Positions 50,571 to 62,606 are shown, counted from the stretch's first letter. The stretch: 64,000 nt of DNA from Lytechinus variegatus (GCF_018143015.1 NC_054753.1:33455292-33519291); one strand, 5' to 3'. Numbers and translations are program-made. Notes: generated by a model not told the origin, from the letters alone.

Positions 50571-53500
50571 GTAACGGCTAAGGGCAAGGGTATTTATCAC
50601 CTTCATTGATAGTTCTAGTTTAATTTTCCTTCCCCGCAACAAAGTGCATATAGGACGTGCCTCGTTCATTTCATCATCCTTTTTAATATCGCCTTTTCTT
50701 TGTTAATTTTCTTTATTCAGGTTCATAGTCTAAAATGGTAGGCCTACAGGAAATACGAATTGTAATTTAAAAGAGGAAAGAAAAAGGAAATATGAAAAGG
50801 TCATCAAAATTGATAATTCATAGGTCATCCAATTCTTTTCGAAAATCTCAGATGCAGCTTCCCGCTTGCATTATCCATCTAGTTCTTAGTTAATAGTCTC
50901 GTTGGAGAAAGAAAGGGAGCATTATCATGAAAAATTCGGTCTGACAAAAGAAAGGAAAAGAAAAAAAGTGAAATATGATATATGCTATTTCATATCATAT
51001 CAACATCTATCACAAAGTTAGATTTTGTATTACAAAGTTAAAATGTTTGCTCACTCGCAGTTTTTATAAATTTCGTCCTTTATGCCATGTCTGCCCCATA
51101 ACAATTTAGATTTCCAAAGCCCCTAATTGAAAGAAAACTCCTTCACAGAGAACAGTATTTGTGTCAGTCATCCCCAAACCATGAACACCGATTGACAACC
51201 ATGCATATATCCCTGTAATCAATGATTATTATTTTTTCTTTATAATTTCAATTTTGTATTATATAAGCATGTCATGGAACCACCTTGCCAGTGCACTTGC
51301 GGCGAGGGTTACAAACGTGGAAGCACAATGGGGGAATTTCTTCAAGAAAATATTTGACATGAAAAAAAACAAATAAACAAGCCTAAATAAAAACGAAGAG
51401 ACGGGGTTTAATCCGTGCCAAAAACTGGCCATTAGAGATGGGGCGATGGGGGGGGGGTCCACTTTCGAATATGCTCACTTATTGCCCAAAATTCCAAGAG
51501 GAGTGCACATGAGGGGCCACTACTCATCACGGCTTTGTGCCTTAATTGGGACACGTTCATACCACCTGTATCCCTTAATCCATACCTCAGTCACCAATCA
51601 TTTATATTTATTCATCTTTGAGCACCTGGCAATTTTCTTTCTATCTTTTTCTCATCAAATGTAACCCCCCCCAAAAAAAAATGCTTTATCCTTTTATCGC
51701 TTTCATTATCTCCCTCCCTCCGAGATTAGGCCACTATCATTCACGAAATTTATCTAACCAATTCTCTATACATCTCTCTATCTCTGTTAATGACTCCTTC
51801 ACATTTAAACTTTTTCATTTCCCTTCTCCCATTCTAATTCACCTCGCCCCCGCTTTCTCACTATTACTTATACAGTGTAATCTTTGCATCTCTACATAGA
51901 TCTATCTCATTTTCATTTCTCGCCCTCAATCAATTACTTTCCAAATTTGACAATTCATGGGACAATATTTAGAGTTTATAAAAATAATCCTACAATATTC
52001 TACAAATATTAATTACTATTTTTAGTAGGGAAACAAGTGTGTTTTGAGGGGCAAATCATATTTTGACCACACCCACCCCCCCCCCCCCCGATTCAATAAA
52101 AGCAACAAAGAGATGAAGCAAAAAGAATGACATTTTATGTAAATTTATTACTTTACAAATAAATACACACTAGAAATTTGTTAAACAATTTTATCTTGTC
52201 ACCTGTCCTATGACTTTATAAACATGATTAAAAGTGGAACATGGATTTAAATAAAATGTATTTTTCATATCATTATATATCATATTATTCATAGATATTT
52301 CCACTTAAAAGAGATGAGGATTTCTGTAATATCATGAAGAGGAACTCACAGTGTTGTAATTTATTCTTCTCCTTTTTTCCTCTTCCACCCCTCTTCTTTT
52401 TCTTCTTCTCTTCCTCCCCTCTTCTTTTCTTCTTCTCTTCCTCCTTCTTGGTTGTCTTCTTTTCTACCTATTGTTCATTTGTATTATCATGACCTATTAT
52501 CATTAACATTATAATAATTTTATGATAATCATAAAATATATCCACAATGTCAATATAATGATTATTTTCTTTGAAAAAATGAAAATTAGTACTTTTGTTA
52601 ATGTTCAAATTTTTAAACCGTTTTTAGGATACTTGAGGGTGAACAGTAATTTAGTTCCCTTGCCAGGTGCTACCAGGTCCATGACGTCACCTCTTCAACA
52701 GTCTTGACTCTTGAACAATCTGAAATAAGAAGAATCGGTGAAAACAACTTTAGCAACTCAACTTGATAACAGTAAAGTGTTCACATACATTTACATGTAT
52801 CTCTAAAAGATTATGAAAGAGCCTTTTGAGATTGCAATCACAGACATAATTAAAAAAAATATAGAATGTTAAATGAAACTTGGGTAAATAGCTTTCGAAT
52901 ATCATTTTTTATATACTTATAATTAAAGTCAGAATATATTTAATTTCAATCAAGTCATTTGTGAAAATTTTCATATGTGGTGTTACTTGAAAATGAAAAT
53001 ATACCCTTCTACTACTACTATTTATTCTTAAATGCACTTAAATTGCGTTTATGCTTGTAAGCTCTCATTGTTAGCCTCTTTGTTGAGATTCTAATAAAAA
53101 ATATAAATCAACTGAATCTGAATCTCTTGCAAAAGTTAAGTGGAAAATAATTGTTACAATAGTATAGATCCAATAGCCTTCCTAGATTTTGTTTTCACTT
53201 TGACGAGTTGCAATGTTGTTGCTCTTACATTTTTTTGTGAATGCATTCCATAATAATATCATTAATTGAAATATTAAGAGGGCTCAGTTGCCAATTGAAA
53301 CTTGAATTTCTATAAAAATTCACGAGATTCATATTGTCCATTTTTGTGAGTAAAATTAAGATGTATTTATTACAAGATGTGGATGAATTTTAAGAGATTC
53401 ATATTTGAAAATTACTAGAACAGGACATCACATTTGCAACTGCTCTTAAGAATAATAAATTAGACAAGAATAAATATTACCGTACAGTAGTATACTTGTA

Positions 53501-55089
53501 TTTACAAGTAGAATATTCAATAAACACAACTTTATATAAAGACTCACCTTCATACTAGAAGCTTGACCCCCTGATCCAAAGAGAAATTTCTTATTCAATC
53601 GCAGACAGTGGTAGAGTGTCTGGACTTCCCTCTCCTTCCAGTTGCTGTGCCCCTTTCTCTCTTTACCTCTTCTCACCGTTAGTGTGGGTCACCTGTTAAA
53701 AAGTGAATACCAAATTTTTCATATAGTAACAGATGAAAATGAATTCATATTTACATTTTGTATAAACAACAACAACTGAAGTCCCTTCTTTAAAAAATAT
53801 ATTTTTATCATTACAGATTTTGTCAAATATATTTGACAGGGGTGTTGGTACAGTTATACAGAATATTTTATTTTAAGGCAAATGAGGTATAGTCTTTCAA
53901 CCTTGAAATGGTTTGATGAACATACTAAGAATCGGGATTCAAATTTGAACCTTAGGGGTTGGTACAATAAGGGTTGCTAATGAGAGCAATTATACCCATT
54001 TGTGCACCTTTATGGGTGTAGCATAAGTTATATTAATCATCATATAGGGCGCAGATTTGAACCATATAATTGAGGTTAAAAATTTGAACATCTTTAATCT
54101 TTAAGTATTATGCACCTTAAAAGGTTGAATGTTGCCCCTTTTATTGGGCAAACGAACTTTATGGGTGCAAACAAAAACAAGGCCCCTTTTTTGCACCTTT
54201 TATCACTTACTAAGGAAAGTACAAGTGATTCATTTAGGCTTCATTTTTTTATGTTAGAAAAATGATTTACACACTCAATGTATGAATACTACTAGTGAAG
54301 ATAGGTTTTGATAAGTAATTGTAGGCCCTATAATTCTATTATTCATACAATTAGGGATTTTCTTTACTTCAAATTGCCAGTTTTTGTTTTCTAAAAAATC
54401 ACCCCTTTAGTAACTGATCTAAAAGAAATTCTCTTTACAGTAAATAGGTAAAAGGAATAGAATATACTATGAGGAGTTCTTAATAACAGTCATCAAGAGA
54501 ATTTAATTTGTCATGGTTATTTTTATTCACAGATCAGAAACCAAATCCTGTAGTTACCAGTAATTGAAATGCCTTTTCTCCAAGCATATTATTTGTGCAC
54601 TGATTTGAAAATTAATAGAAATTAATCCATCATAGATGTACATTAATATCTTTATTAGATATTAACATACAACATAGTCATCAGTTTTTCGTGAAGTTAC
54701 ATGTCTTTTCAATTCAGTGTTTAACTTAATTAGTTCAGTGTGAAATTTGTCCCCCCCCCCTTCTTTACCTTCCTGTTCAGTAGTCTCCATTCTTCATTAA
54801 CACAGGGGGTGACCCAGGAATTTCTAAATTATTTTATCACCTTTATTACACACCAATCACTTTGTTGTTTTTTCTGAATGAAGAGGGAACCCCCCCTTGC
54901 TGCTAGGGTCTTATACTCTACACATGTTATTGAAGTGCACATCTACCAACTAATAAATCATCTAGGCCTCTACTCCTGGCACTAGAAACTAATATCATAT
55001 TAGAGCTAGACACCCTATTCCATAGCTCTATCATAAACCCAGGGGGCTCCATCACCGTAGCGTCGGCAGCGGAGGACTCGTCTCCCAAA

Positions 55090-55980
55090 GGTCTAAGTTA
55101 CAACCTACACATATACTAGATTGTATTTGAATTTTGATGTCAGAGTTAAAAAGTCAGGCTAAAGATTAGACATAGAATAGATCTAAAGTAACTTTTGTAG
55201 TTCTAGTAGATCTATAATGTTACTTGTTTCATATAAATGATATATAGGCCCCACAAATGATTAGTTTACTAATGATGTAAACACAATTTTGGGGCCCTGA
55301 GCTAGATCTATTCTAGATCTCTTGTATTGCTAAACTAGATTAGGTCTCGATTTTGATCTATTAATAAAAATATGAATGGAAGGAGCCCAAGCCAGACTCA
55401 GTCCAGGGGCAGGGCTGCACTACCTCATTCACTGGCCAGGACCAAGGCCCAAACCAGGGTAGGCCTAGACTAGAGTCTAGACTAAATTGTAGGGCCAGCT
55501 CAGCTCACCTAAGTAACTAAGACAAGTTAAACTTAGATTTTTTTAGAGCTAGACTAAGTCTAAATTAGACCCTAGACTTGATCTAGTCCTAGATAGAAAA
55601 CTATACAATAGATCTAGGTTGGTTGGTGTTGGAGTTGAGTTGGCGCTCTTCAATCTGGTAGATTATCTGCGCCAATCTAGATCTAGACTAGCACTTAATA
55701 AAGGGGCCAAGCTTTTACTTGCTAGGGCCTGGCCCTGCATTGACACTGACAGTGACATGCCTAAATTATTTTAAGGGTTTTTTTTTTTAATCTCCGAACA
55801 TAGGCTCAGCACAACTAATTATTTAGGCCTGGTCTAGGCCCTCACGGTGAGTGACAGAGCTGTTTTGTATAGACTCTAGAGTGTCTAGTCTAGACTTCTA
55901 GTCTAATCTTAGACAGTTCGGCTCTAAGTCTAACGTTAGACTAGGCCTAACGAGTAATGTTAACATAGGGCCTAGATCTT
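55090..55980. repeat. CTAG-rich tract of Y3
   Basis: Near-identical to 39180-40070 in Y1. Confidence 0.7.
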
Positions 55981-56683
55981 TCCAGGAAGAACAGTGATGC
56001 TCTTAAAAAACCTTTAATTTCAAATCAATGAATGAAAATGTCCAATAAAATGTTGTGAAGATTAATTAAAACTGTTTTCTGTCAGTGTTCATCCCATGAA
56101 TTATTTGTGTTTATCCGCCGCCGAACCTTAAAATCAATGTTCAATGTCGTGAAGATTATTTAACACTGTTCTGTTGTTGTTGATTCCATGCATTATTTGT
56201 CTTTGTCAGACGCCGGAACCTCCGGCTAGCACTGCCGGCGTTGTACGGCTAAGAGCAGCCGTAGAGTATCCGAGCAATCATTACATAAAATTGACGGCGA
56301 TAATGATTTATTTAAAACATCTCCTCATACTTAGAAACTTTTAATTTTGGTCAGAACGTGAGATATATCTATTATCTACGATATACAACAATGGAAATTT
56401 GATACATACCAAAATAGGCCTCTATCCCGTCTAAATAGAAAGCCGAAGACCCTTTTTCGCAAGAGCTTCCTGCGGCTGAAAAATGACAACTTATGCCAAG
56501 TTTATGTCAACAGGCTCGTTCATGACTATTCAGTTTATGTAATGATGATTAAATCGCGTCATAAGCTAAAACAATACATAAATATTTTTATGCAACGAAA
56601 TTTATGTCAACGGCATAAGCTATGCATGATTTTATGTCATGATCGAAATTTATGTCACTATGACATAAATTTTTATGCAACAG

Positions 56684-56790
56684 AGATGTTTTATGTTCAG
56701 TTTTTGTTATAATTGGATCAGTATGGGCTCAGTTAGGAGAACCTGTGTAAATTCTTATGGCAGTTTATGCAGTAGCAATAACGAATTAAC
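56684..56790 (-). mobile_element. LINE reverse-transcriptase fragment, upstream part
   Basis: The minus strand reads ...AHTDPIITKTEHKTSD, continuing in frame into DLNILRS at 42708 if the 13.97 kb of Y2 and Y3 are taken out and one CAG kept. HTDP resembles the HTAP/HTDP motif upstream of the C-terminal LINE domain. An in-frame stop just upstream shows the LINE is dead. Confidence 0.6.
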
Positions 56791-57164
56791 ATTTTTTTTT
56801 GGTTCCATTACCCCACGCAATATTAGCATAAGATAAATAAGATAATATGAAAGAATTGTATAATAATATAGACTTTGGCATTAACGTATCTTCAAGTTTA
56901 AACATTATACAAATAATTCTATAAATAATCATGAATTAACATGATAAATAAATAACGCATTCAAGTTCAAAGGTAGCTGGGAATACCAAATTTTATTTGT
57001 TATAGGGTGTTCAAAATGGGTATGTTTTACTCTTGTAGTTGAATTTGTATTCAGGTATACGTTGTACCCCAAACTTAATCGACGTTTCAATGCATCAATA
57101 CTGATAGACACATTGGGTGTAAGTTGTTGAAATTTAGATCTCGTGTTTGTAAATTGATTTAGCG
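56791..57164 (+). promoter_or_regulatory. Upstream region of TRIM copy 2
   Basis: About 370 AT-rich bases before the start codon. It should hold the promoter and 5' untranslated region, but I see no TATA box or other site that I could defend. Confidence 0.4.
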
Positions 57165-57797
57165 ATGGCTGAGAAGTGTGAATCAGAGAAAGCTTCAAGC
57201 TCTTCACCGAACCTGATATGTCCATTATGTCTTGATATATTTGTCGAGGCGACAATCTTAACTTCATGTGGACACACATTTTGTAGGCGATGCCTCAAGA
57301 TATACGATCTAACCCACCAGGACCTTGATCACATGGTCTGTCCTCTCTGCAGGGAGATCACAAAGTTGTCCGCCAACCGTGTCGATGATCTCCGCCTCAA
57401 TGTCTCCATCCACGGATGCGTAGACGATTACCACATCAAGTGTGGTGGGATGAACGCTGTCCTCGAAATGCGACAAAAATGTTCTGGTTGCAAGCTTCAA
57501 GGAGATGCTGTCTCATTCTGCAGAACCTGTAATAACTACATATGTGATAAATGTTTGCATTGTCATCAATATCTGTCAGTCTTTGAAGATCATGAGATTG
57601 TATCCATGGATGATGTCATCGAAGGGAAGGTCAGCATTGGTCATTTATTCCAGAAGTGTTCCATCCACAAACCAGAGAACAAGGATATGTTTTGTGAGGA
57701 TTGTAAGGTCTACATCTGTCACAAGTGCGTACTTGTTGGTCATAAAGCTCATGAAATCAAGAACCAGGTTGACTTTGAGCAGGAATTGCGACAGAAG
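57165..57797 (+). CDS. TRIM copy 2, exon 1: RING and two B-boxes
   Basis: This exon encodes the catalytic N-terminus of a TRIM-type E3 ubiquitin ligase, which passes ubiquitin from an E2 enzyme to a substrate. Its 211 codons start at ATG 57165. The RING finger is at residues 19-62 with all eight zinc ligands (C19, C22, C35, H37, C40, C43, C59, C62). B-box 1 is at about 106-143 (C106, C109, C119, C122, C127, C130, C133, H143 region) and B-box 2 at 165-196 (C165, H168, C177, C180, C185, C188, H193, H196). The exon ends in CAGAAG before GTAAAT, a good splice donor, in phase 0. Reading through the donor would add only 13 codons (VNLFIIITVKNAV) before a stop, which could give a RING/B-box-only isoform by intron retention. 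All ligands are intact, so it looks functional. Confidence 0.9.
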
Positions 57798-57982
57798 GTA
57801 AATTTATTCATAATTATCACAGTAAAAAACGCTGTTTAAAATCTATATAACGCTGTTCACTATATGAACTTTACAGGAGTTGTTTAGAAGTTTAAACAAC
57901 CAGACGTAATTTTTATTGAGAATCAAATATTAAAAATCAAACTTTGCTGTTTAAGAGTCTAAACATGCACTTTAAAGTCTAT

Positions 57983-58579
57983 TTAAAGGTCAAGTCAACC
58001 TCAGAAAAAATGATGATTTGAATCAATAGAGAAATATCAGACAAGCACAATGCTGAAAATTTCATCAAAATCGGATATAATAAGAAAGTTATGACATTTC
58101 AGTGTTTCACTTATGTTTAACAAAGTAGTTATATGAACGAGCCAGTTACATCCAAATGAGAGATTCGATGATGTCATTCACTATTTATTTTGTTTTTGAT
58201 TGTTTGAATTATACAATATTTCAATTTTCACGAATTTGACGATTAGGACCTCCTTGCCTGAAGCACAAAATGTTAAAATAATGGAATTCCACGTGTTCAG
58301 GGAGGAATGAAACTTCATTTCACATGACAATGACGAGAGAAAAAAAAATCATATTTCATATTATAAAAAAGAAATAGTGAGTGAGTGATGTCATCAGTTC
58401 CTCATTTGCATACGGACCGAGATGTGCAAATAACTGTTTTGTGAAATAAAGCGAAACTTTAAAATGCCATAACTTTCTCATTTTACATCCGATTTTGATG
58501 AAATTTTCAGTGTTAAGCTTGTTGAATTTTTCTCTTTTTATTCAATTGAAGTTTTTGTTGGGGTGGACTTGTCCTTTAA
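57983..58579. mobile_element. Foldback MITE with TTAA-type ends, copy 2
   Basis: TTAAAGGTCAAGTCAACCTC at the left mirrors GGGGTGGACTTGTCCTTTAA at the right, and long stretches of the arms pair (TCATCAAAATCGGAT / ATCCGATTTTGATGA). TTAA at both edges would fit a TTAA target duplication (piggyBac or Kolobok type). It is the same family as 28486-29089. No coding content. Confidence 0.85.
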
Positions 58580-58854
58580 AGAATTAATGTAAGGTTAAAC
58601 AGCTTGTATAAGAAAAGCTATTTCGAAAGCGTACACTCTTAAAATTTTAGGATCAATTTTTAACCATCACTTGGCAACATACTATCAACAATACCATTTG
58701 TTTAAAATCTGTCGAAAGTGGGTAAACTAATAATCGGGTAAAAATAAGTTGTTCTTAATTGGATAATAATTGCCCAGAATATATACATGTACATATTTTT
58801 TTATGAACATACATTACCCAAAACAGTGGACAGTATGTTGCCCAACATTTTAAG

Positions 58855-59000
58855 CAGGGGCCGCGAAAACAGGGGGTGGGCTGGGGGCTACAGCCTTCCA
58901 CTTTTTTTTTCCAAAACCGTGTACAAAAACGTAAACATGACCATATGATTGTAATTTTTTGCATGGTCAGCCCTCACTTTGAAAACCGTTCCGCGGCCCC
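58855..59000. mobile_element. 146-bp MITE with GGGGCCGCG ends
   Basis: CAGGGGCCGCGAAAAC at the left and CCGTTCCGCGGCCCC at the right form inverted ends, and GGGGGCTACAGCC/GGTCAGCCCTC pair further in. CAGGGGC-type ends suggest hAT, but no target duplication is evident. Confidence 0.6.
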
Positions 59001-59129
59001 GAGGGCGATCATTGATGTCGATGATGAAAACAACAATGGTCACACCAGTTTTTATAATGCTTATGATGGTGATGACGATAATAATTATCACAATATTTTT
59101 ATACATAAGATATTAAGAACATTAACAGT

Positions 59130-59300
59130 AAAAACAAAAAGGTAATATTGATAATTATAGAATAATGATAATAATAATAATGATTATGATGATGATGATG
59201 ATATAAATGATAATAGTAATAACATGAATAATAATAGTTATAATAATGACATAGAAAATGAGAATATAGAAATATTGATTGATAAAATATAAATATCAAT
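59130..59300. repeat. AT/GAT-rich simple repeats
   Basis: Irregular ATAATA, GATGAT and AATAGT runs without coding potential. Confidence 0.8.
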
Positions 59301-59624
59301 AATAATAGATGGTATTGAATACAGATTGACAATGATCCATAGTATTGTGTAATGCTATAATCTGTATTTAAATGTTGTTACATTTAATTCGTTTCTTTAT
59401 TATTTATGTTGAACTACACTGATAATTATCATCGTTATTGTTTCAATGTGACATACAATTTTGTAATTATAATTATGTTCTGTCTCTTCAAGCTTATTCG
59501 GAATGTCGTATGTCATTCTATATGATTTATCTTTGTTTTATAGTATTAGTATTTATTAATTCCACCTTTATGCGATATTTCCAGATCTAACTCGTTGTTT
59601 TTACTTAACACTTTCAATTCGTAG

Positions 59625-60887
59625 GTGACAGACCTTGCTCAGCGATGTGCCGACAAGAAAGCAGAGCTGGAGAAGAACATTCAGAACATAGAAATACAAC
59701 GTCATGAGGTACACACTGCAGTACAGACACTACTAAATGATGTCAGGCAAGCCTACAGCATCAAGGCCAAGGAGCTGGAAGAAAATCTTCGAAATCTCAC
59801 CGAGCAAATAAATGCCTTAGAACGTAGTTTTGATGACGACCTCAACGTCTTGAAGTCAAAAGATCGACAGAGGATCAAGAGTATTTGTAGTTCAATTACT
59901 TTGGTAGATAATGGCAGACTGGGTCATCTTAAGACAGACACTCTATCTGCTAATATCTTGCTCTGTGAGGAACTAGATTCCATGCTGAAGGAGGCTACCG
60001 ATCACACTTCTGCGTCAGCAATTACGAAGAAAGCACAGGAGAAGAGATTCAAACCAGCAGATGATACTCGCCTTGACCTCGGGAGCATCTCAGGATCAGA
60101 TCCCAAGATGGAAGTTATTCATTGTGTTGATCTACGGGGAGTGATGTTCGGTATGACAAGGCACTCCAATAGCACTGTCGTTATCGTGTATGGGAGTAAT
60201 GCACGAGGTATTGATACCATTGATTCAAATGGTGGAAAACAGCTGTATAAAAACATACCCATAAGTGACATGGAATGTTATGATCTGGTTTTGCAACGGG
60301 ACGGGGCGTTATGCGTGTCCACTGGTACTACAGACGCCTACATCTACTCTCCCCTTGGCTCCAGGAAAGCAACAATCCACGTGAGAGACAATGGAAATTT
60401 TCTCAGAGTTAACAGAAGTCCATCAGATGAAATCATCATTACTAACTATGGAAAACAAGTCTATATCTATGACCCGACAGGATCCACTCTTAAACATACT
60501 GTTCAAACAGAGCACGATACGTGCCAGGCATCTACTACCAGGACGGGTTTGATTGTCACGAGTTCATGTTGGGACGTTCCAAGCGTGGTGACGGTCTATG
60601 ACAGGGATGGGAATGCTGGTGAGTCTCTACAAGCTCCACGGGATGTCTTCCTGTATGCTGCCGTGGATGAGCAGGACAGGGTGTATGTAGCGAGTGTTGA
60701 TATGAAGAATAATAATGTCGTGTTCAGACTCTATGATCTTGATGGTTTGAATCTGAAGGAAAGAGTTGAGTTCAAAGTACTTCATATGACATTGGGTTTC
60801 AATTTGTGTAACTTGGTTTCCCTCTCCCCAGACATGCTCGCCTTTGCTTGTTACAAGAAGTTATATTTCATCAAGGTATCACTGTAA
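59625..60887 (+). CDS. TRIM copy 2, exon 2: coiled coil and beta-propeller-like domain
   Basis: 420 codons plus TAA. It joins exon 1 in phase 0 to give a predicted 631-residue protein (RING, B-box 1, B-box 2, coiled coil, propeller). The first codon is GTG (valine) after the acceptor GTAG. Coiled coil: about residues 212-310 of the whole protein (DKKAELEKNIQNIEIQ, AKELEENLRNLTEQ). Propeller-like blades: about 380-631, with GIDTIDSNGGK, AYIYSPLGS, VYIYDPTGS, VVTVYDRDGN, RVYVASVD, VFRLYDLDG and the terminal YFIKVSL. NHL-type propellers in TRIM proteins bind RNA or protein targets. Compared with copy 1 the coiled coil is nearly identical, while the propeller has many substitutions in loops. Known relatives in echinoderms form large families; substrate unknown. 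Confidence 0.9.
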   Translation: MTDLAQRCADKKAELEKNIQNIEIQRHEVHTAVQTLLNDVRQAYSIKAKELEENLRNLTEQINALERSFDDDLNVLKSKDRQRIKSICSSITLVDNGRLGHLKTDTLSANILLCEELDSMLKEATDHTSASAITKKAQEKRFKPADDTRLDLGSISGSDPKMEVIHCVDLRGVMFGMTRHSNSTVVIVYGSNARGIDTIDSNGGKQLYKNIPISDMECYDLVLQRDGALCVSTGTTDAYIYSPLGSRKATIHVRDNGNFLRVNRSPSDEIIITNYGKQVYIYDPTGSTLKHTVQTEHDTCQASTTRTGLIVTSSCWDVPSVVTVYDRDGNAGESLQAPRDVFLYAAVDEQDRVYVASVDMKNNNVVFRLYDLDGLNLKERVEFKVLHMTLGFNLCNLVSLSPDMLAFACYKKLYFIKVSL

Positions 60888-61440
60888 TCCACGTTATATC
60901 ACACCATGTAGTATTGAAACTGACGTGCTTTCATCCTGCTACAAATTTACTCTAACACGTGTCGATATTCAATACTACATGTATATTACTTACCATGTGA
61001 TATAATTTATTTGAAAAATGAAATATTTGCTGGTGAAAAATATATATTTTTTAAAGATATTGTTTCAGAGAAGTCTTGAAAATATACTATTTTGATTTCC
61101 TTACTACTAATAGTGTTTACATCTGAAGAATAAAATTTTTGTTTTTTAAATTCTTCCTTGAATTTGTCATAAGTCACTGTGAAAAGAATAAAAGCAATTG
61201 TCATTTGAGTATTAGTGAACAGGTGGAAATATGAATATTAATTTGTCAATATATAAATGTGCGTGTAAATATTAACTTTATCTCATTTATTGCATACAAG
61301 ATATTGCATATAGAAATGAATTTAATACGATGCAAAGTATAATTACAAATCTTACATTATCTTTATATCATGAGAGGCTTTCTATGAATTATTTTAGAGA
61401 AAATTCATACAGATAGATTTATCATAATGCCAACGTTACA
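60888..61440 (+). repeat. TRIM copy 2 3' flank, paralogous to copy 1 flank
   Basis: The first ~120 bases (ATCCACGTTATATCACACCA to GTATATTACTTACCA) match 3403-3520. After a jump, 61040-61440 matches 15335-15490 and 20236-20620. It includes one unit of the 43-bp minisatellite (61206-61250). Confidence 0.8.
61129..61134 (+). promoter_or_regulatory. Candidate polyadenylation signal of TRIM copy 2
   Basis: AATAAA about 240 bases after the stop codon, in the conserved 3' flank. Confidence 0.4.
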
Positions 61441-62372
61441 GCATTAAACTAAAGAGAAATCTCTTCTGCTGATATACTTCCACCATTCTGTAAAATAATG
61501 ATTTTTGTGTTACTTAAATCCAATATCGCAATTACAATCGATAAAGCCGCAAATCATTTATAAGAAATACTATATTTTCCCTAATTGTTTCATTCACTTA
61601 TTCATGCCCATTTTGATAAAGTATAAGGAAAAAAGGTAGTACAGTAGTAGGATAGTAGTTAAGTAGTTGAAGTGGCAGCAATATTGATTTGTACCAACTT
61701 TATAGCCTGGAAATATATTATCAATAGGCTGACTGATTAATATCTGTAAAATTAATATTTCTAAACACTTAAATCCGTTTAACATTAATTTTTAAGTAGA
61801 TTTGTATATTGATCTGATTTTATAAACCCACAAAAAGTACACTCTATACAAACAAATCAGTCAACAATTACTACTTAAGAGGGTCAGCTGACTGTAACTG
61901 TTATTCTATTCATATTTTATCATTTCCTAGTAGTATTTTACTAGAACATACATATTTCTGACTAAAATATAACTCAGATGTGTGACTCGACATATCAGTT
62001 GCACCCAGCTGACTACTGGTCTAGTCAATTTGAATGAGTTGTTTTAAGAGTGTTTTGTTATCTAAATCCACCTTTTCCTTCCTTTTTATGTTTTTAAAGC
62101 TTTCACAAAAGGGCCAGTTTCTACTCTGTGTGCGATTGTCCATTTACTCCTGCTTATGGGATGTGGATTATGCTAACCTAGACTTGTGTCAAGGATTTCC
62201 AAAATAATCGAGATTTAAAATCAAGCATGTTGTACTCAACACCTTTGTTAAGGTCCGGCCCGCTACATCAATCTCATCCGCTTGGAACAAATTTTTTTAG
62301 GAATTTTGTTATTATAGGTAGATACCAGATGAGATAGCAATATATTGCATCTTGCCAAGTAACAGCCTTATT
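61441..62372. other. AT-rich non-coding stretch
   Basis: No gene or repeat recognised. Confidence 0.5.
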
Positions 62373-62606
62373 ATGTCGACTTATTAACTTTGTAAGTCTA
62401 CATGGTGACGTAGGATGTGCAGACGAGTCGTAGTCATGGCGACATCAGATATCTTGTTAAATCAACTAGAAAGTGTCATGCCGATAAAGAGTCTTAATAG
62501 GTCCACTTTGTAAGATGGTATATGCTGCCATGACGACATGACAATTCTTTGAAGTCGACTTGGCAATATGTCACTGTGTCAACTTACAAAGTTAACATGT
62601 CGACAT
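62373..62606. repeat. 234-bp foldback with ATGTCGAC ends
   Basis: ATGTCGACTTATTAACTTTG at the left is mirrored by CAAAGTTAACATGTCGACAT at the right. The interior has repeated GTCGAC, GGCGACAT and AAGTCGACTTGGC words. It is a probable MITE. Confidence 0.7.

Larger units (their letters stand above)
49374..56683. mobile_element. Y3: copy of the Y transposon, nearly identical to Y1
   Basis: 7.31 kb. It starts GGCCCTGTTGCATAAAAG right after the shared CAG; its right end stops at GCAACAG, five bases (GGCCC) short of the Y1/Y2 end. Base differences from Y1 over 7 kb are few (for example ATGTATGATG is shortened at 52797). No transposase frame. Confidence 0.85.
57798..59624 (+). other. Intron of TRIM copy 2
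   Basis: 1827 bases, GT (57798) to AG (59624), phase 0. It contains a TTAA-type foldback MITE (57983-58579), a small MITE with GGGGCCGCG ends (58855-59000), and AT/GAT simple repeats (59130-59300). The last ~90 bases match the DNA just before the copy 1 exon. Confidence 0.85.

Noticed and set aside
56929-57279. 116-residue minus-strand frame before TRIM copy 2
   Set aside because: Part is antisense to the RING exon and the rest has no recognisable domain.
59099-59332. 77-residue tyrosine/histidine-rich frame
   Set aside because: It is a translation of AT/GAT simple repeats.
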